DNA from: Terrimesophilobacter sp963702165 | Lineage (GTDB): Bacteria; Actinomycetota; Actinomycetes; Actinomycetales; Microbacteriaceae | Direction: 5' to 3' | Length of the DNA: 64,000 nt | Assembly (NCBI GenBank): GCA_963702165.1 | Contig: OY969722.1 | Location: 682,001-746,000 of the forward strand | Shown here: positions 36,166-45,753 of the stretch, piece by piece | Position numbering within the stretch: the stretch's first letter is position 1 | Layout of the letters: each line of letters begins with the position of its first letter | Notes under the pieces: model-generated | The model's input: the letters and a program-made list of their open reading frames with translations, nothing else | Databases searched by the model: none | What the model was told of the DNA's origin: nothing | Program-made: the position numbers and the translations under genes

Positions 36166-36876
36166 GTGAGTTCTGCACACGCAACCGCAACTGGCAACGA
36201 AACGATCGAGTCGATTCCCTCCCCTGCGGCCATCGTCGAGCTCGTCGGCGTGACGATCCGCTACCAGGGTGCTGACGGGCATCCGCTCGACATCGTCACC
36301 GACTACGACCTATCGCTCGCCCCCGGGGAGATGCACTGCCTCGCCGGGCGCAGCGGCTCGGGCAAGACCAGCATCCTGCGGGTCGCCGCCGGTCTCGCCT
36401 CCCCCACTGCGGGCGAGGTGCGCTGGAACGGTGAAAGCCTCGCCGAACTCAGCGACGCGCGCATCACCGCGATGCGCCGCGACTTCGTCGGTTACCTCGA
36501 CCAGGGCGGCACGCTCATCCCCGGCCTGAGCGCCATCGAGAATGTGGTCCTGCCCGCGGTGCCGGCACGCCGCACGAAAGAACTGGCGACGACCGCTCGC
36601 GACCTGCTCGAGATTCTCGGTGTCGGGGCGCGCGCCAAGCACCGTCCCGAGCAGCTCAGTGGCGGTGAGCGACAGCGCGTCGCGTTTGCCCGCTCCCTGT
36701 TGCTGAGCCCGCGCGTGCTCATGGTTGATGAGCCGACGGCCAGCCTCGACCGGGCCAGCGCCGACGGTGTGATCGCGCTGCTGCAGGAGATGTCCCGCGA
36801 CGGCATCACCGTGCTCGTCTCCGCGCACGATCAGAACCTCATCGCGGCGGCACACAGCGTGACTCGACTCAGTTAA
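36166..36876 (+). CDS. ABC exporter ATPase
   Basis: 236-aa ATP-binding subunit. Walker A GRSGSGKTS, Q-loop YLDQGGTLIPGLSAIENV, signature QLSGGERQRVAFARS, Walker B VLMVDEPTASLD, H-loop VSAHDQNLIAA (the residue after Ser is Ala-His, conserving the H). GTG 36166 is chosen because GAGGAGG lies about four bases upstream; the in-frame ATG 36142 has no ribosome site. The permease follows after 35 bases. Confidence 0.9.
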   Translation: MSSAHATATGNETIESIPSPAAIVELVGVTIRYQGADGHPLDIVTDYDLSLAPGEMHCLAGRSGSGKTSILRVAAGLASPTAGEVRWNGESLAELSDARITAMRRDFVGYLDQGGTLIPGLSAIENVVLPAVPARRTKELATTARDLLEILGVGARAKHRPEQLSGGERQRVAFARSLLLSPRVLMVDEPTASLDRASADGVIALLQEMSRDGITVLVSAHDQNLIAAAHSVTRLS

Positions 36877-36911
36877 TCGAATCACCGCCCCTAGCGAAGA
36901 CGGAGTACGTG

Positions 36912-39812
36912 ATGGCGATAGCACCAGGACCAGTTAGACGGATGCTGCGCTCCCGCGCGCGGATCGTCGCCGTCGCGCTGCTCGCGCTGGTTAGCCTCAC
37001 CGCCGCGGGCATCAACGCCACCGCGGCTGAGCGACTGCAGGCGCTGCTCGATGAGAACTGGCGCGGCGCCTACGACATCCTCGTGACGGCAGGAGAGGGT
37101 GAGCTTGCCGGCTTGCTCGCGCCGAACTCGGTGTCATCCTCGAGTGAGGGACTCACGCTTGACGACGTGGCGGCGATCCGCGAGATTGCCGGGGTGGAGG
37201 TCGCGGCGCCCATCGGCGAGGTCCTGATCCCCATGCTCTCAACGCAGCCGGCGTTGTTCACGTTGCCGAAGGGTCATGCTGGTGCCAACGAGACACCGCA
37301 GGCATTCCGGGTGACCATCACCTATCTCACAGACGACGGACTCGGTGAACGTCTCGTATCAACCGAAACATTCGAGGTCGTGGTCGACGAGACCGAGCGT
37401 GAGGAGCCGGTAGCTGGCCCCTGCAACGTCAACGGTTACGACGTCACGCCGGAGGAGTACCCCATCCTGGCTGGCAGGTGCAGCGCACTGCACCCTAGCC
37501 AACCGATTGTCTACCCGACCGCCGGTGGTTGGGCAGCAAATGGCCACCAAGAAGGCGAATCGTGGCTGTTCACTCTTGGCAGCGGTGTCATGTCGACCAC
37601 CCGCGTGACCCTCGTCGACCCGGTTGCCGAGCGCCTCCTGCTCGGTGAGGCGGGTGAGTTCCTGCAACCGCTCGAGACCCTTGCGACCGATGGGGTGGCC
37701 GATCCAGATGCCATGCTCGAGTGGACCGAGGCCTACCCCGGGCGCTATGCCGACGACTTCCTGCGCATGCGGACCGCTCTGCACGAGGGCGAGTTCGGCA
37801 TGGCGTCTGCCGAACTCGAGGAGTGGAAGCGACTTTACGAGGCGAACGGCGAGGTGTACGAGGAGCCGCAGTTCCCTGAACCGTCGTACGTGCCGATTCT
37901 CACCCGCGACGCCGCGCCGGCCCCACTCACCATGCGATTGGAGGTCGAGGCATTCGGCGACGCGCCCATGACGCCCTCACACCAAGGAACGTTCCCGTAC
38001 GCGCTTCCTGACGAACTCACCGCCGGAGCACAAGGGGCCACGGTCGGCACGACCACTGTCGACGCGTCAGCACTCCTCAACCCCTTCACGACCGATGCCT
38101 TTTTGGTGTCCTGGCCAGAGACGACCGCTGGCGGACTCGTCGGTCCACCGTGGGCTGCTGTGCTTTCGATCTTCATCACCGGCACAGCCGAAGCGCCGCA
38201 CTCCGAGGTGCTGAGCGAGAGCGCAGACGGCGTCGAGGCGCGGCTGGTGGCTGAAGAGTACGTGTACCCGTTCATGGACCCCTCCGTCGGTCCTGGAGGC
38301 AACGCCATCCGCGTCTCGGACAGCGGAACCCAGCCCGGCGTCGAGTCCGTCTTCGCGGTGAACGTGTCGGCGACGTTCTTGCAAACCGGCGCGCAAGGCG
38401 CTGTCGTTGGCGGGTTCACGCTCGAGGGCATCACCGACCTGCAGTCGGGGCTCGCTCATGTGCCCCTCGGCGCGTACGAGCCGGTCGGCTCGACGCTCAT
38501 TCCGGGGTCGTCGGATGCCGCCACCGACGCCATCGAATTGCGGCCAAACGTTTCGGGGCTCGGCCTCGTGAGCCCGGAGACGGTTGCAATCGCCTCGCTC
38601 GAGTCGGCCGCCGTGTGGGGGCAGGATGCGCCGGTGAACGCGGTTCGGGTTCGTGTTGCCGACGTAGGCGGTTTCGGGGCGGATGGGGTGGCGACCATCG
38701 CGGACGTCGCCGGCGCGATCGAGCGGCTCGGCTTCACTGCGACCATCGTGGCCGGCTCATCGCCGACGGATGTCACCGTGCACGTCGACGGGTACGCGTT
38801 CGGCGTTACGAGCCCGGACGAAGAGCAGAGAGTCGGTCCGCTCGGAGCCGTCAACCAGCGCTGGTCGGAGCTCGGCGCGGCCGCCCGCGTCGACCTTGCG
38901 GTCTCGACCTCGAGCATGGGGGTGCTCGCCGTCGCGCTCGGCGCATCCGCTCTCCTGCTCGCCGCCGTGCAACTGGCCTCGGTTCCTGGGCGCCGCGCGC
39001 AAGCGACGGTCATGCGCACCATCGGGTGGCCACCCCGGCGCATCGTGCGCTGGATGGCAGCGGAGGAGCTCGTGGCACTCGTCGCCGTTGCGCTCGCGGG
39101 GCTGGGTGCGCTCGCGCTCGCCGGCTCCCGCAGCATGGTCGGCCTGGCCGTTGGCGCCTCGGTCGCGGCGCTGGTCGTGACCTCCTGCCTTGCCGTCGCC
39201 TTGGGCGCGAGGCCAGTCGTGGACGGCATCCGTCCCTTGCGCCGCGGCAAGCGCCGCCACAGCAAGGCCCAAGTGGATGCGTGGGTCAGCTCGCCGCTGC
39301 GCTTCGCCGTGCGGCAACTCGGTGTGCACCGGGTCAACGTCATCGTGCAGGTGCTCGCCACGTTGGTGGTGGGCGTCGCCGCAGCCGCGGTGGCCGTGAC
39401 GGTGCTGGAGGGCAGGGCAGCCGCTGGCGCCTCCGCCCTCGGGGTGTTCGCTGTCGACCAGGCGCTGTGGGCACAACTCGGGTTGGGGCTTGTCGCGCTG
39501 GTGGCCGGCATGGTGCTCGCGGTCATCGCCCGCCGCATCGACCTCGGGCGACGCCGCGCGCAGTGGACCGCCATGCGCGCGATGGGCTGGAGCGTCGGCC
39601 AGGTGCGTGGCGTTCAGGTCATCGAGGGACTCATGATCGGCATACCCGCCACCGGGATCGCTGGTGCGCTGGCATGGGCGTACCTGAACCAAGCTGCGCC
39701 CGGGTTGATCGCCGAAGCGTTGGCGGCTGGGCTCGGTGCTGCGGCCATCCTCACCGTCATCCTCGTCGTCACGAGCTGGCGAGAGCGGCCCTCGAAGTTG
39801 CGGATGCGGTAG
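36912..39812 (+). CDS. FtsX-like ABC permease with large extracytoplasmic domain
   Basis: 966-aa permease. One N-terminal helix (RIVAVALLALVSLTAAGINA), an extracytoplasmic domain of about 620 residues, then six to seven C-terminal helices in two FtsX-like sets (VLAVALGASALLLAAVQLAS … LATLVVGVAAAAVAVTVLEG … LIAEALAAGLGAAAILTVIL). One extracytoplasmic part has paired cysteines (GPCNVNGYDV, AGRCSALHP). ATG 36912 has GGAG six bases upstream. It works with the ATPase just upstream. Substrate unknown. Confidence 0.85.
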   Translation: MAIAPGPVRRMLRSRARIVAVALLALVSLTAAGINATAAERLQALLDENWRGAYDILVTAGEGELAGLLAPNSVSSSSEGLTLDDVAAIREIAGVEVAAPIGEVLIPMLSTQPALFTLPKGHAGANETPQAFRVTITYLTDDGLGERLVSTETFEVVVDETEREEPVAGPCNVNGYDVTPEEYPILAGRCSALHPSQPIVYPTAGGWAANGHQEGESWLFTLGSGVMSTTRVTLVDPVAERLLLGEAGEFLQPLETLATDGVADPDAMLEWTEAYPGRYADDFLRMRTALHEGEFGMASAELEEWKRLYEANGEVYEEPQFPEPSYVPILTRDAAPAPLTMRLEVEAFGDAPMTPSHQGTFPYALPDELTAGAQGATVGTTTVDASALLNPFTTDAFLVSWPETTAGGLVGPPWAAVLSIFITGTAEAPHSEVLSESADGVEARLVAEEYVYPFMDPSVGPGGNAIRVSDSGTQPGVESVFAVNVSATFLQTGAQGAVVGGFTLEGITDLQSGLAHVPLGAYEPVGSTLIPGSSDAATDAIELRPNVSGLGLVSPETVAIASLESAAVWGQDAPVNAVRVRVADVGGFGADGVATIADVAGAIERLGFTATIVAGSSPTDVTVHVDGYAFGVTSPDEEQRVGPLGAVNQRWSELGAAARVDLAVSTSSMGVLAVALGASALLLAAVQLASVPGRRAQATVMRTIGWPPRRIVRWMAAEELVALVAVALAGLGALALAGSRSMVGLAVGASVAALVVTSCLAVALGARPVVDGIRPLRRGKRRHSKAQVDAWVSSPLRFAVRQLGVHRVNVIVQVLATLVVGVAAAAVAVTVLEGRAAAGASALGVFAVDQALWAQLGLGLVALVAGMVLAVIARRIDLGRRRAQWTAMRAMGWSVGQVRGVQVIEGLMIGIPATGIAGALAWAYLNQAAPGLIAEALAAGLGAAAILTVILVVTSWRERPSKLRMR

Positions 39813-39889
39813 CGCGGCTGGTTGCGCGGACCCGTCTCGATACTCAGTACGCTGACCAAAAGCAGCAGACACCAACGAAGGACGCATCA

Positions 39890-40825
39890 ATGACGAGAGT
39901 TGCCGTGGCCCAAGTCGGGTCGCGAGTGTTCGATACCCCGGCGACCATGCAGCGGTTGCGTGACATCGTCGCGGAGGCATCCGAGAAGCAGGTCGAGTTC
40001 CTAGTGTTCCCGGAGGCCTTTGTCGGCGGTTATCCCAAGGGGTTGAACTTCGGCGCCGTCGTCGGCTCGCGCACACCGGAAGGGCGCGATGACTTCCTGC
40101 GCTACGTCGAATCGGCGATTAGCGTGCCTGGCCCGGAGACCGACGAAATCGGCGAACTGGCCGCTGCTGCGGGCATGACCATTGTCGTCGGCGTCATCGA
40201 GCGGGACGGCGGAACCCTGTACTGCACGGTCGTCTACATCGGTGCCGACGGTTCACTGGTCGGAAAGCACCGCAAACTGATGCCGACCGCTAGCGAGCGC
40301 CTGATCTGGGGGCAGGGTGACGGTTCCACGCTGGAGGTCTTCGACTCCCCCGCTGGCCGGTATGCCGCCACCATCTGCTGGGAGAACTACATGCCTCAGC
40401 TGCGCCTGGCGACGTACCAGCAGGGCATCCAGCTGTGGTGCGCGCCAACCGTCGACGACCGCGAGATCTGGCAGTCCAGCATGCGCCACATCGCCTACGA
40501 GGGGCGGATGTTCGTGCTCAGCGCCTGCCAGTACCTGACCCGTGCAGACTGTCCAGATGACTACGAGGCGGTGCAGGGCAACGATCCGGAAACCGAACTC
40601 ATCCGCGGCGGAAGCGTGATCGTCTCGCCGCTCGGCGAGGTTCTCGCCGGCCCGGTCTACGGCGAGAGCGCACTGCTGGTGGCGGACATCGATCTCGCCG
40701 ACCAGGTGCGCGGCCAGTACGACCTGGACGTGACCGGCCACTACTCCCGAAGCGACATTTTCCACCTCACGGTGAACACCGAACCCCGGGCATCCGTTCG
40801 GCGCGTCGCTGAGACTTCACATTGA
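39890..40825 (+). CDS. Nitrilase
   Basis: 311-aa carbon–nitrogen hydrolase of the true nitrilase branch, converting nitriles to carboxylic acids and ammonia. The catalytic triad is visible: Glu42 (VFPEAFVGGYPKG), Lys129 (GKHRKLMPTASERLIWGQ) and Cys163 (ICWENYMP). CWENYMP and the HRKL(M/V)PT block are typical of nitrilases rather than amidases. ATG has GAAGGA seven bases upstream. Possibly linked to the hydroxynitrile-lyase-like cupin 3 kb downstream. Confidence 0.92.
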   Translation: MTRVAVAQVGSRVFDTPATMQRLRDIVAEASEKQVEFLVFPEAFVGGYPKGLNFGAVVGSRTPEGRDDFLRYVESAISVPGPETDEIGELAAAAGMTIVVGVIERDGGTLYCTVVYIGADGSLVGKHRKLMPTASERLIWGQGDGSTLEVFDSPAGRYAATICWENYMPQLRLATYQQGIQLWCAPTVDDREIWQSSMRHIAYEGRMFVLSACQYLTRADCPDDYEAVQGNDPETELIRGGSVIVSPLGEVLAGPVYGESALLVADIDLADQVRGQYDLDVTGHYSRSDIFHLTVNTEPRASVRRVAETSH

Positions 40826-41001
40826 GTCCGGCAGCTGAACCCACGTCGACGACCAGTCCTCCAGCTCCGAGATGTTTCCGTCATGAAAAACCTGACCCTC
40901 CGCTTGAGCACTTCGACCCGTTGCTCTGAGACCCAACCTTTCCCCATGATCGCTCGTCTGAGAGAGTGAGGGGAACTTCAGCGAGGTGGGAGGCGACGGC
41001 C

Positions 41002-41577
41002 ATGAAGGGCAAGACGGGTGCAGAACGCAGAGTCCGTTGCTTTGGCGTGGCGACGGTGGCGGTTGCTGCCGCGTTTGCAGCGAGCGGCTGCGCGCAGGAC
41101 TGGCCGGTCGTCCCGGAGGCTGACGTCCACAGGGCTGTCGATTGCCGATCGGAGCCGAGTTCGCTGCCTCACTCTGAAGAGGGCGCGGGCGCTGACTGGT
41201 CGATTCCCGCACCCGGACGCGTACCCGCTGGGTTCGACGCATCCGCAGCACTTCGCTGCTCCCTCGACCTCAAGCTCGCGCAGGTACCTGCGCCGGAGGA
41301 CCGAGCTGGCGGCGACGTCGCTTGGCGCATCGAACGGTTCGAAGGCGATCTGGGTCCGCTGCTCGATGCCCTCGCCGCCCCGGATGACGTTGCGTCCGAG
41401 GAACTGGTGTGCGCCGCCTTCGCGGAAATTGTGCCGGCGCTCTGGCTCGAGTCCAGCACCGGGGATCTCGTGCCCGTGCATTACCCGCGCACCGGCTGCG
41501 GCACAACGAAGCCGGCGGTCCACGATGCGCTCAGCAAGCTGTCCGTCACCCAGGTTGAGCGCGTCACATCCGGGTGA
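41002..41577 (+). CDS. Lipoprotein, function unknown
   Basis: 191-aa lipoprotein. Signal peptide VATVAVAAAFAASGC with lipobox Cys near 29, then an exported domain with cysteines at HRAVDCRSE, AALRCSLD, ELVCAAFAE and RTGCGTTKPA. ATG 41002 has GGGAGG nine bases upstream. The 5' leader (CGTCTGAGAGAGTGAGG) resembles the one before the alcohol dehydrogenase at 45.7 kb. I do not recognise the family. Confidence 0.7.
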   Translation: MKGKTGAERRVRCFGVATVAVAAAFAASGCAQDWPVVPEADVHRAVDCRSEPSSLPHSEEGAGADWSIPAPGRVPAGFDASAALRCSLDLKLAQVPAPEDRAGGDVAWRIERFEGDLGPLLDALAAPDDVASEELVCAAFAEIVPALWLESSTGDLVPVHYPRTGCGTTKPAVHDALSKLSVTQVERVTSG

Positions 41578-41587
41578 CGTTGGGCAT

Positions 41588-41781
41588 TTAGTAAGGGGCA
41601 TTCGCCAGACGCGGAATTACGACATACGCTCGATCCACCGCAAGTTCGAGCTCGTCCACGGTCGCGTCAGTGAGGAAGTTCGATGCGAGAGTGACGTGCG
41701 CGGGCCAGCTACTTCGGTTGAACGAAGCCCGACTGCCATCGGGGTGAACAGCGCCACGACGACATAGGTCCGCTTGGTCAT
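41588..41781 (-). pseudogene. 2'-5' RNA ligase-like protein, truncated and frameshifted
   Basis: MTKRTYVVVALFTPM, then after a one-base frame change FNRSSWPAHVTLASNFLTDA, containing one HxT catalytic motif (HVT). The protein ends after about 65 codons, against about 170–180 for the family, so the second HxT is missing. A 30-base leader (41784–41813) recurs at 35.98–36.01 kb and 45.55–45.57 kb. Confidence 0.6.
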
Positions 41782-41854
41782 GTGTCAATCGTCCTATGTA
41801 TTGGATGAGGATGTGGCGGTTTGGCGGCCGTCTTGGGCCATGTCGGTGTAGGCG

Positions 41855-43441
41855 TCACGGGTCGTCGAGTGGCCTGGCGAGGCGCTCCTCCTCGATATCG
41901 AGAGCACGCTGGATTTGTCGAAGCACCGTGTCGTCGATGGTGCGCTCGTCTCGGAGCCTCAGCACGGCCTTGCGTTCCCGGGCGAGAAGCGCCATCCGTA
42001 GAGCCTTGTACTGAGCACTGAGCTCAAGAGTCAGATCGTCGTCCTCATCGCCGCGTTCGGCCCGCTGCACCTCTAAGTGATCCTGATACTCGCCGGCGAC
42101 CCGGGCAGCGACGGATTCGTGAACGTCGAGTTCTGCGGCGATCGCCGGGAGGGAGCCCAATGCCTCCTCGGTCGCGGCGGCCCGCGCGAGCTGGAGCTCC
42201 TCGATGACGCTGGTGTCCTCCGGCAGCCGTGCCCACTTCACCACGGGAGGTAGCAGCAGACCTTGCACCACCAAGGTCAGCACCACCACGCCTGTTGTGA
42301 CGAAGATGATCAGATCTCGGTGAGGGAAGGGTGCGCCGGAGGAAAGCGTCAACGGGACCGCCAAGGCGGCCGCCAGCGAGACGGCCCCTCGGAACCCTGC
42401 CGTCACCATGACCACTCTGGAGCGCCAGCCGATGCGCAGTGATCGCTGTTGTGGGCGACGGTCCAGCAGACGGATCAGGTAGGGCGTGGTGAACAACCAG
42501 GCGAAGCGCGCGCCGATCACAACGGCGTACACGGCAATTGTTGCGAGCAACCCGTAGACGACGTCGACGGTGGTCAGGCCGCGGACCACCGTCTGCAACT
42601 CCACACCGACCAGCACAAACAATGCGCCGTTGAGAATGAAGGTCGCCAGTGACCAGAAGGCTTCGGTCTGCCGACGCGTCGCCGCCGACCCGATCCTTGG
42701 TCCCGCTTGACTCATGATCAGTCCACATGCCACTACGGCGAGGACACCGGATGCCTGGATCTCCTCCGCCAGCCAGAACGCCACGAACGGAATCAAAAGC
42801 ATGGCGACGTTGCCAAGCACTGGGTCACGCAGGCGCCGGCGAACTTGCACTCCAAGCCAGGCGACAAGTGCCCCGATGAGGACGCCTCCGGCATAGGAGA
42901 GCAAGAACAACCAAGTCACGTGGCCGAAGGTCAAATACTCTTCGCCAACGGTGACTCCGACCGCCAGGGCGTACACGACTAGCGCTGTCCCATCGTTGAT
43001 CAGGCTCTCGCCGCGCAGAATTGTCGACTCGTTGCGCGGCAGCGACCGGGCCAGAGCAGCGACCGCAGTCGCGTCGGTCGGCGCGACCGCGGCGCCCAGA
43101 ACCCAGGCGGGACCCCACGCAAGCCCAAGGGCGTGCGCGACTAAAGCCACAGCGGCGGCGGTAGCGATGACCAGCACAATGCTGATCAAGCCGATGGCCC
43201 GACTGTAGGTGCGAATCACACGCGGAGAGGTGGTCAAGCTCTCCCAATACAGCAGCGCCGGTAGGAAGAGCAGCAGCACCAACTCCGGCGGCAGCTGAAC
43301 ATCGCGTAGCAAAGGTACGAAACCGAGCAGAACACCGCAGGCGAGGAAGACGATGGGTGGCGCAACGTGCACCAGTCGCGCAACGACACTGCCGACCAGG
43401 ACTGCTAACCCCAGGAGCACCGCAAGCCCGAGCGCGAACAT
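41855..43441 (-). CDS. Na+/H+ antiporter, CPA1 family (NhaP-like)
   Basis: 528-aa membrane antiporter with about 12 helices in residues 1–410. Core motifs include APTDATAVAALARSLPRNES (ion-binding Asp), RGESLINDGTALVVYALAV and GFRGAVSLAAALAVPLTL. A charged cytoplasmic C-terminal tail of about 120 residues is predicted helical (VQRAERGDEDDDLTLELSAQ). Length and motifs are normal. Exchanges Na+ for H+ in pH and salt homeostasis. Confidence 0.92.
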   Translation of the reverse strand: MFALGLAVLLGLAVLVGSVVARLVHVAPPIVFLACGVLLGFVPLLRDVQLPPELVLLLFLPALLYWESLTTSPRVIRTYSRAIGLISIVLVIATAAAVALVAHALGLAWGPAWVLGAAVAPTDATAVAALARSLPRNESTILRGESLINDGTALVVYALAVGVTVGEEYLTFGHVTWLFLLSYAGGVLIGALVAWLGVQVRRRLRDPVLGNVAMLLIPFVAFWLAEEIQASGVLAVVACGLIMSQAGPRIGSAATRRQTEAFWSLATFILNGALFVLVGVELQTVVRGLTTVDVVYGLLATIAVYAVVIGARFAWLFTTPYLIRLLDRRPQQRSLRIGWRSRVVMVTAGFRGAVSLAAALAVPLTLSSGAPFPHRDLIIFVTTGVVVLTLVVQGLLLPPVVKWARLPEDTSVIEELQLARAAATEEALGSLPAIAAELDVHESVAARVAGEYQDHLEVQRAERGDEDDDLTLELSAQYKALRMALLARERKAVLRLRDERTIDDTVLRQIQRALDIEEERLARPLDDP

Positions 43442-43600
43442 AGCCGCAGCTACCGAGAGCGCTCGCGTATGTCGACTCGGTCGTTCATGCGGATAACGCT
43501 ACGTCGCCGTCTTCGAGATGGGGAGTCTGTGTCGGAAGAGCCGCAGCGACCGGCTCCACCGACAACTTCCACCAAAGTCCCACCGTTGGCTCCTGCTCGG

Positions 43601-44014
43601 TCAATGGTGCCGGCCGACGCCGTACTCTTCGTCACTCACCAACTGGCCCCATGTTGTTTCCTGTTCTTCGCTGTCGGGGGCCACGCCTTCCCACAACGCC
43701 AGGTGAGACATGAAGTGGTCCTCGGCGGCGCCGTGCCAGTGCTCTTGGCCGGGCGGCGTGTAAATGGTGTCGCCTGGCCGGATCTCTATGATTCCGCTGC
43801 CACGAGACTGCACGTAACCCACGCCATCCGTGACATGCAGCGTCTGGCCCACTGCGTGGGAGTGCCAGGCAGTGCGCGCCCCAGGGGTGAAGCGCACCAT
43901 GTTAAGACGTGCGCGCGACGGCTCCTCACCGCGGTAGAAGGCGGTGAAGTACACGTCGCCAGTGAACCATTCGGCGGGTCCCTTGACAGTCGGGGCCTTG
44001 GGCAGAATCTTCAT
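43601..44014 (-). CDS. Cupin, hydroxynitrile-lyase-like
   Basis: 137-aa single-domain cupin. Metal ligands are visible: TAWHSHAVGQTLHVTDG gives His51, His53 and Gln57, and PGQEHWHGAAEDHFMSHLAL gives the His92/His94 pair. The sequence FTPGARTAWHSH … HWHGAA resembles Mn-dependent bacterial hydroxynitrile lyases such as GtHNL, but also carboxymuconolactone-type cupins. Substrate unproven. It could produce cyanohydrin-type substrates or products for the nearby nitrilase. Confidence 0.8.
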   Translation of the reverse strand: MKILPKAPTVKGPAEWFTGDVYFTAFYRGEEPSRARLNMVRFTPGARTAWHSHAVGQTLHVTDGVGYVQSRGSGIIEIRPGDTIYTPPGQEHWHGAAEDHFMSHLALWEGVAPDSEEQETTWGQLVSDEEYGVGRHH

Positions 44015-44145
44015 GTTGTTTCCTCTTTCGTCGCGAGTCGGCCCGGTTGGTTAGGTCTATCGAGCCTCCCTCTGCGGGGTGGGCGTTGACTGGCATCCGA
44101 CCGTCGCTCCCCCTGCTCCGGATTCGCCTTCATTGCCCCCAGCTT

Positions 44146-44625
44146 CTAGCCGGATGCCGGACGTGTGGTGTCCAGAGCACGCCGGCGTTCCAGCGCTTCC
44201 CCGAGTGGGAAGGCTCCGGCCACCGTCCTCAGCGTGTCGAGCAGTTGCGGGACCGGCTTGTCGGCCACGAGTCCATCGATCAGCGCATACAGCCGCTGCT
44301 CGACCTCGATGATCCGATCGTTGAGCTGATGTCCTGCTGCCGTCAGCGTGATGTTGACGAATCGCCGGTCCGTTGCATCGACATCCCGAGCGACCAGCTC
44401 CTGAGAGACCAGCCGGTCGACCAGGCGGCTTGGACTGGTGCCGGTTTCACACACCAGCAACCCGCCCAACGCGCTCAATGACAACGGACCGTAATCACTC
44501 AGCAGTCGGACAACCTCGGCCTGGGACGGCGTGACCCCCAACGGCCTCAGGCCGTCGGCCAGAGCGCGATTGCCTTCACGCTGAATTGCCAGGACGAGGA
44601 AGCGCAACTCCTCCGCGACCCTCAT
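44146..44625 (-). CDS. MarR-family transcriptional regulator
   Basis: 159-aa winged-helix regulator. PSQAEVVRLLSDYGPLSLSA, LGGLLVCETGTSPSRLVDRL (recognition helix) and ELVARDVDATDRRFVNITLT (wing with the conserved DRR) are clear. The ATG overlaps the lactonase-like gene stop (ATGA), so it is the second gene of the operon and likely controls it. Confidence 0.88.
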   Translation of the reverse strand: MRVAEELRFLVLAIQREGNRALADGLRPLGVTPSQAEVVRLLSDYGPLSLSALGGLLVCETGTSPSRLVDRLVSQELVARDVDATDRRFVNITLTAAGHQLNDRIIEVEQRLYALIDGLVADKPVPQLLDTLRTVAGAFPLGEALERRRALDTTRPASG

Positions 44626-45503
44626 GAGCGTGTGACCTTTTCGGCGAGGGATCTGGTGAGCCGCTCCGCAGCATCCGGGTCGTGAGCGGCCAGCACGACG
44701 AGATCGGGAACGCGCCGCCGCAGCTCATTGACGGCTTCCGTCGTCTCCCGCAATCGCCGTCGATCGCCGACCCCTGGAAGCTGCCCAGCGGCAAGGAGAT
44801 CGGCGTCATACGTCAGGTCCCCCACCATCAAAAGCGGTGGCCGGCCCGAGCGACGCACAAGCAGGGACGTTGAGCCCGGTGTGTGCCCAGGCGTGGGCAG
44901 GAGCACCAGGGTGCCGTCACCGAACAGGTCATGCCCGCGCGTGAACGGGGCGAGCGAAGGGTCGCTCAGGGGCTCGAACCTGATCCGATTCCACCTCAGG
45001 CAATCGAGCTCGATGTGCGACCGCAGCAGGCCGCGCAAGACAGCCATTGGCTGATTCAGCGATTGCCACTCCTCCTCGGCGACCACGATGCTGGCATGAC
45101 CGAGCCACGGAAGACCGCCGATGTGGTCCTGATGCAGGTGGGAGATGATCGCGGTGTCGACATCCGCGATGTCGTAGCCGCTGGCGCGCAGTTGGGCACC
45201 CAGGGTCTGGTCGGATTCGATGTTGAATCGTGCCAGCCGGTTATAGAGCGCACCGATCATCCCGCGCGGGAAGTAGTCGTGGTCGGTGACGGATGCCCGG
45301 TCCTGGCCGGTGTCGAACAGCACCAGACCCCGCTCATGCTCGATGACGTAGCAGTTGATCGGGAGTGGTTCGGTCCAGCGTCGGGAGGTCGCCAACCAGA
45401 AGTAGGTGTTCTTCCACGTCGGGCCGACATGCTCCGGGCGGATGCGCACGGTGCCGGTGCTGACGACCGAGACGCGGTTGATCGGGTCCATCGGGAGATT
45501 CAT
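44622..45503 (-). CDS. Metallo-beta-lactamase-fold hydrolase, N-acyl homoserine lactonase-like
   Basis: 293-aa dinuclear zinc hydrolase. HLHQDH lies at 122–127 (SHLHQDHIGGLPWLGH), with PTPGHTPGSTSLLVRR (third His), GDLTYDAD (bridging Asp) and VLAAHDPDAAE (last His). The spacing fits the AHL lactonase group, though substrates in this group are diverse. ATG 45503 is preferred; an in-frame ATG 24 bases upstream has no ribosome site. No clear SD, and TAATCT about ten bases upstream could be a –10 element, suggesting a leaderless mRNA. Confidence 0.85.
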   Translation of the reverse strand: MNLPMDPINRVSVVSTGTVRIRPEHVGPTWKNTYFWLATSRRWTEPLPINCYVIEHERGLVLFDTGQDRASVTDHDYFPRGMIGALYNRLARFNIESDQTLGAQLRASGYDIADVDTAIISHLHQDHIGGLPWLGHASIVVAEEEWQSLNQPMAVLRGLLRSHIELDCLRWNRIRFEPLSDPSLAPFTRGHDLFGDGTLVLLPTPGHTPGSTSLLVRRSGRPPLLMVGDLTYDADLLAAGQLPGVGDRRRLRETTEAVNELRRRVPDLVVLAAHDPDAAERLTRSLAEKVTRS

Positions 45504-45522
45504 GATGACGATTAGATTACAC

Positions 45523-45539
45523 GGCATGTATGTCGTGCC
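45523..45539. promoter_or_regulatory. Possible MarR operator
   Basis: GGCATGTATGTCGTGCC is an imperfect palindrome (one mismatch in six-base arms) just upstream of the –10-like TAATCT of the lactonase–marR operon. A role as MarR operator is inferred from position only. Confidence 0.35.
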
Positions 45540-45548
45540 ATGTTTACG

Positions 45549-45574
45549 TCGATCGTCCTAGGTATTGGATGAGG
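45549..45574. repeat. Third copy of the 2'-5' ligase-like leader
   Basis: CGATCGTCCTAGGTATTGGA then TGAGG matches the leaders at 35.98 and 41.78 kb, but no coding remnant follows on the minus strand; it reads into the lactonase promoter instead. Confidence 0.6.
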
Positions 45575-45753
45575 GGCAGCAATCAAGGAGAAATCGGCGT
45601 CTCTGCGGCAGAACCTCCTCGATTCAGTGCCGTTTGGGCAATATCTCCTCGATCACGGTGGCCCCCACCGGCGAACGACTGCCGATGAACCCTACTTCCC
45701 TGTTGCTTCCGCGTCTGCGAGAGTGAGGGCAACCTTGGGACGAAGGGACGACC

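Noticed and set aside
38615..39900. Second large plus-strand frame leading into the nitrilase
   Set aside because: Upstream of 39890 it is an out-of-frame reading of the permease gene; the nitrilase has its own ribosome site.
18557..41600. Prophage or integrative conjugative element
   Set aside because: No integrase, portal, terminase, relaxase or tail genes; the content is exporters, sigma factors and lipoproteins.
43450..43635. 61-codon minus-strand frame between the cupin and antiporter
   Set aside because: Ser/Arg/Gly-rich with no helix, signal or ribosome site, and it overlaps the 3' end of the cupin gene.
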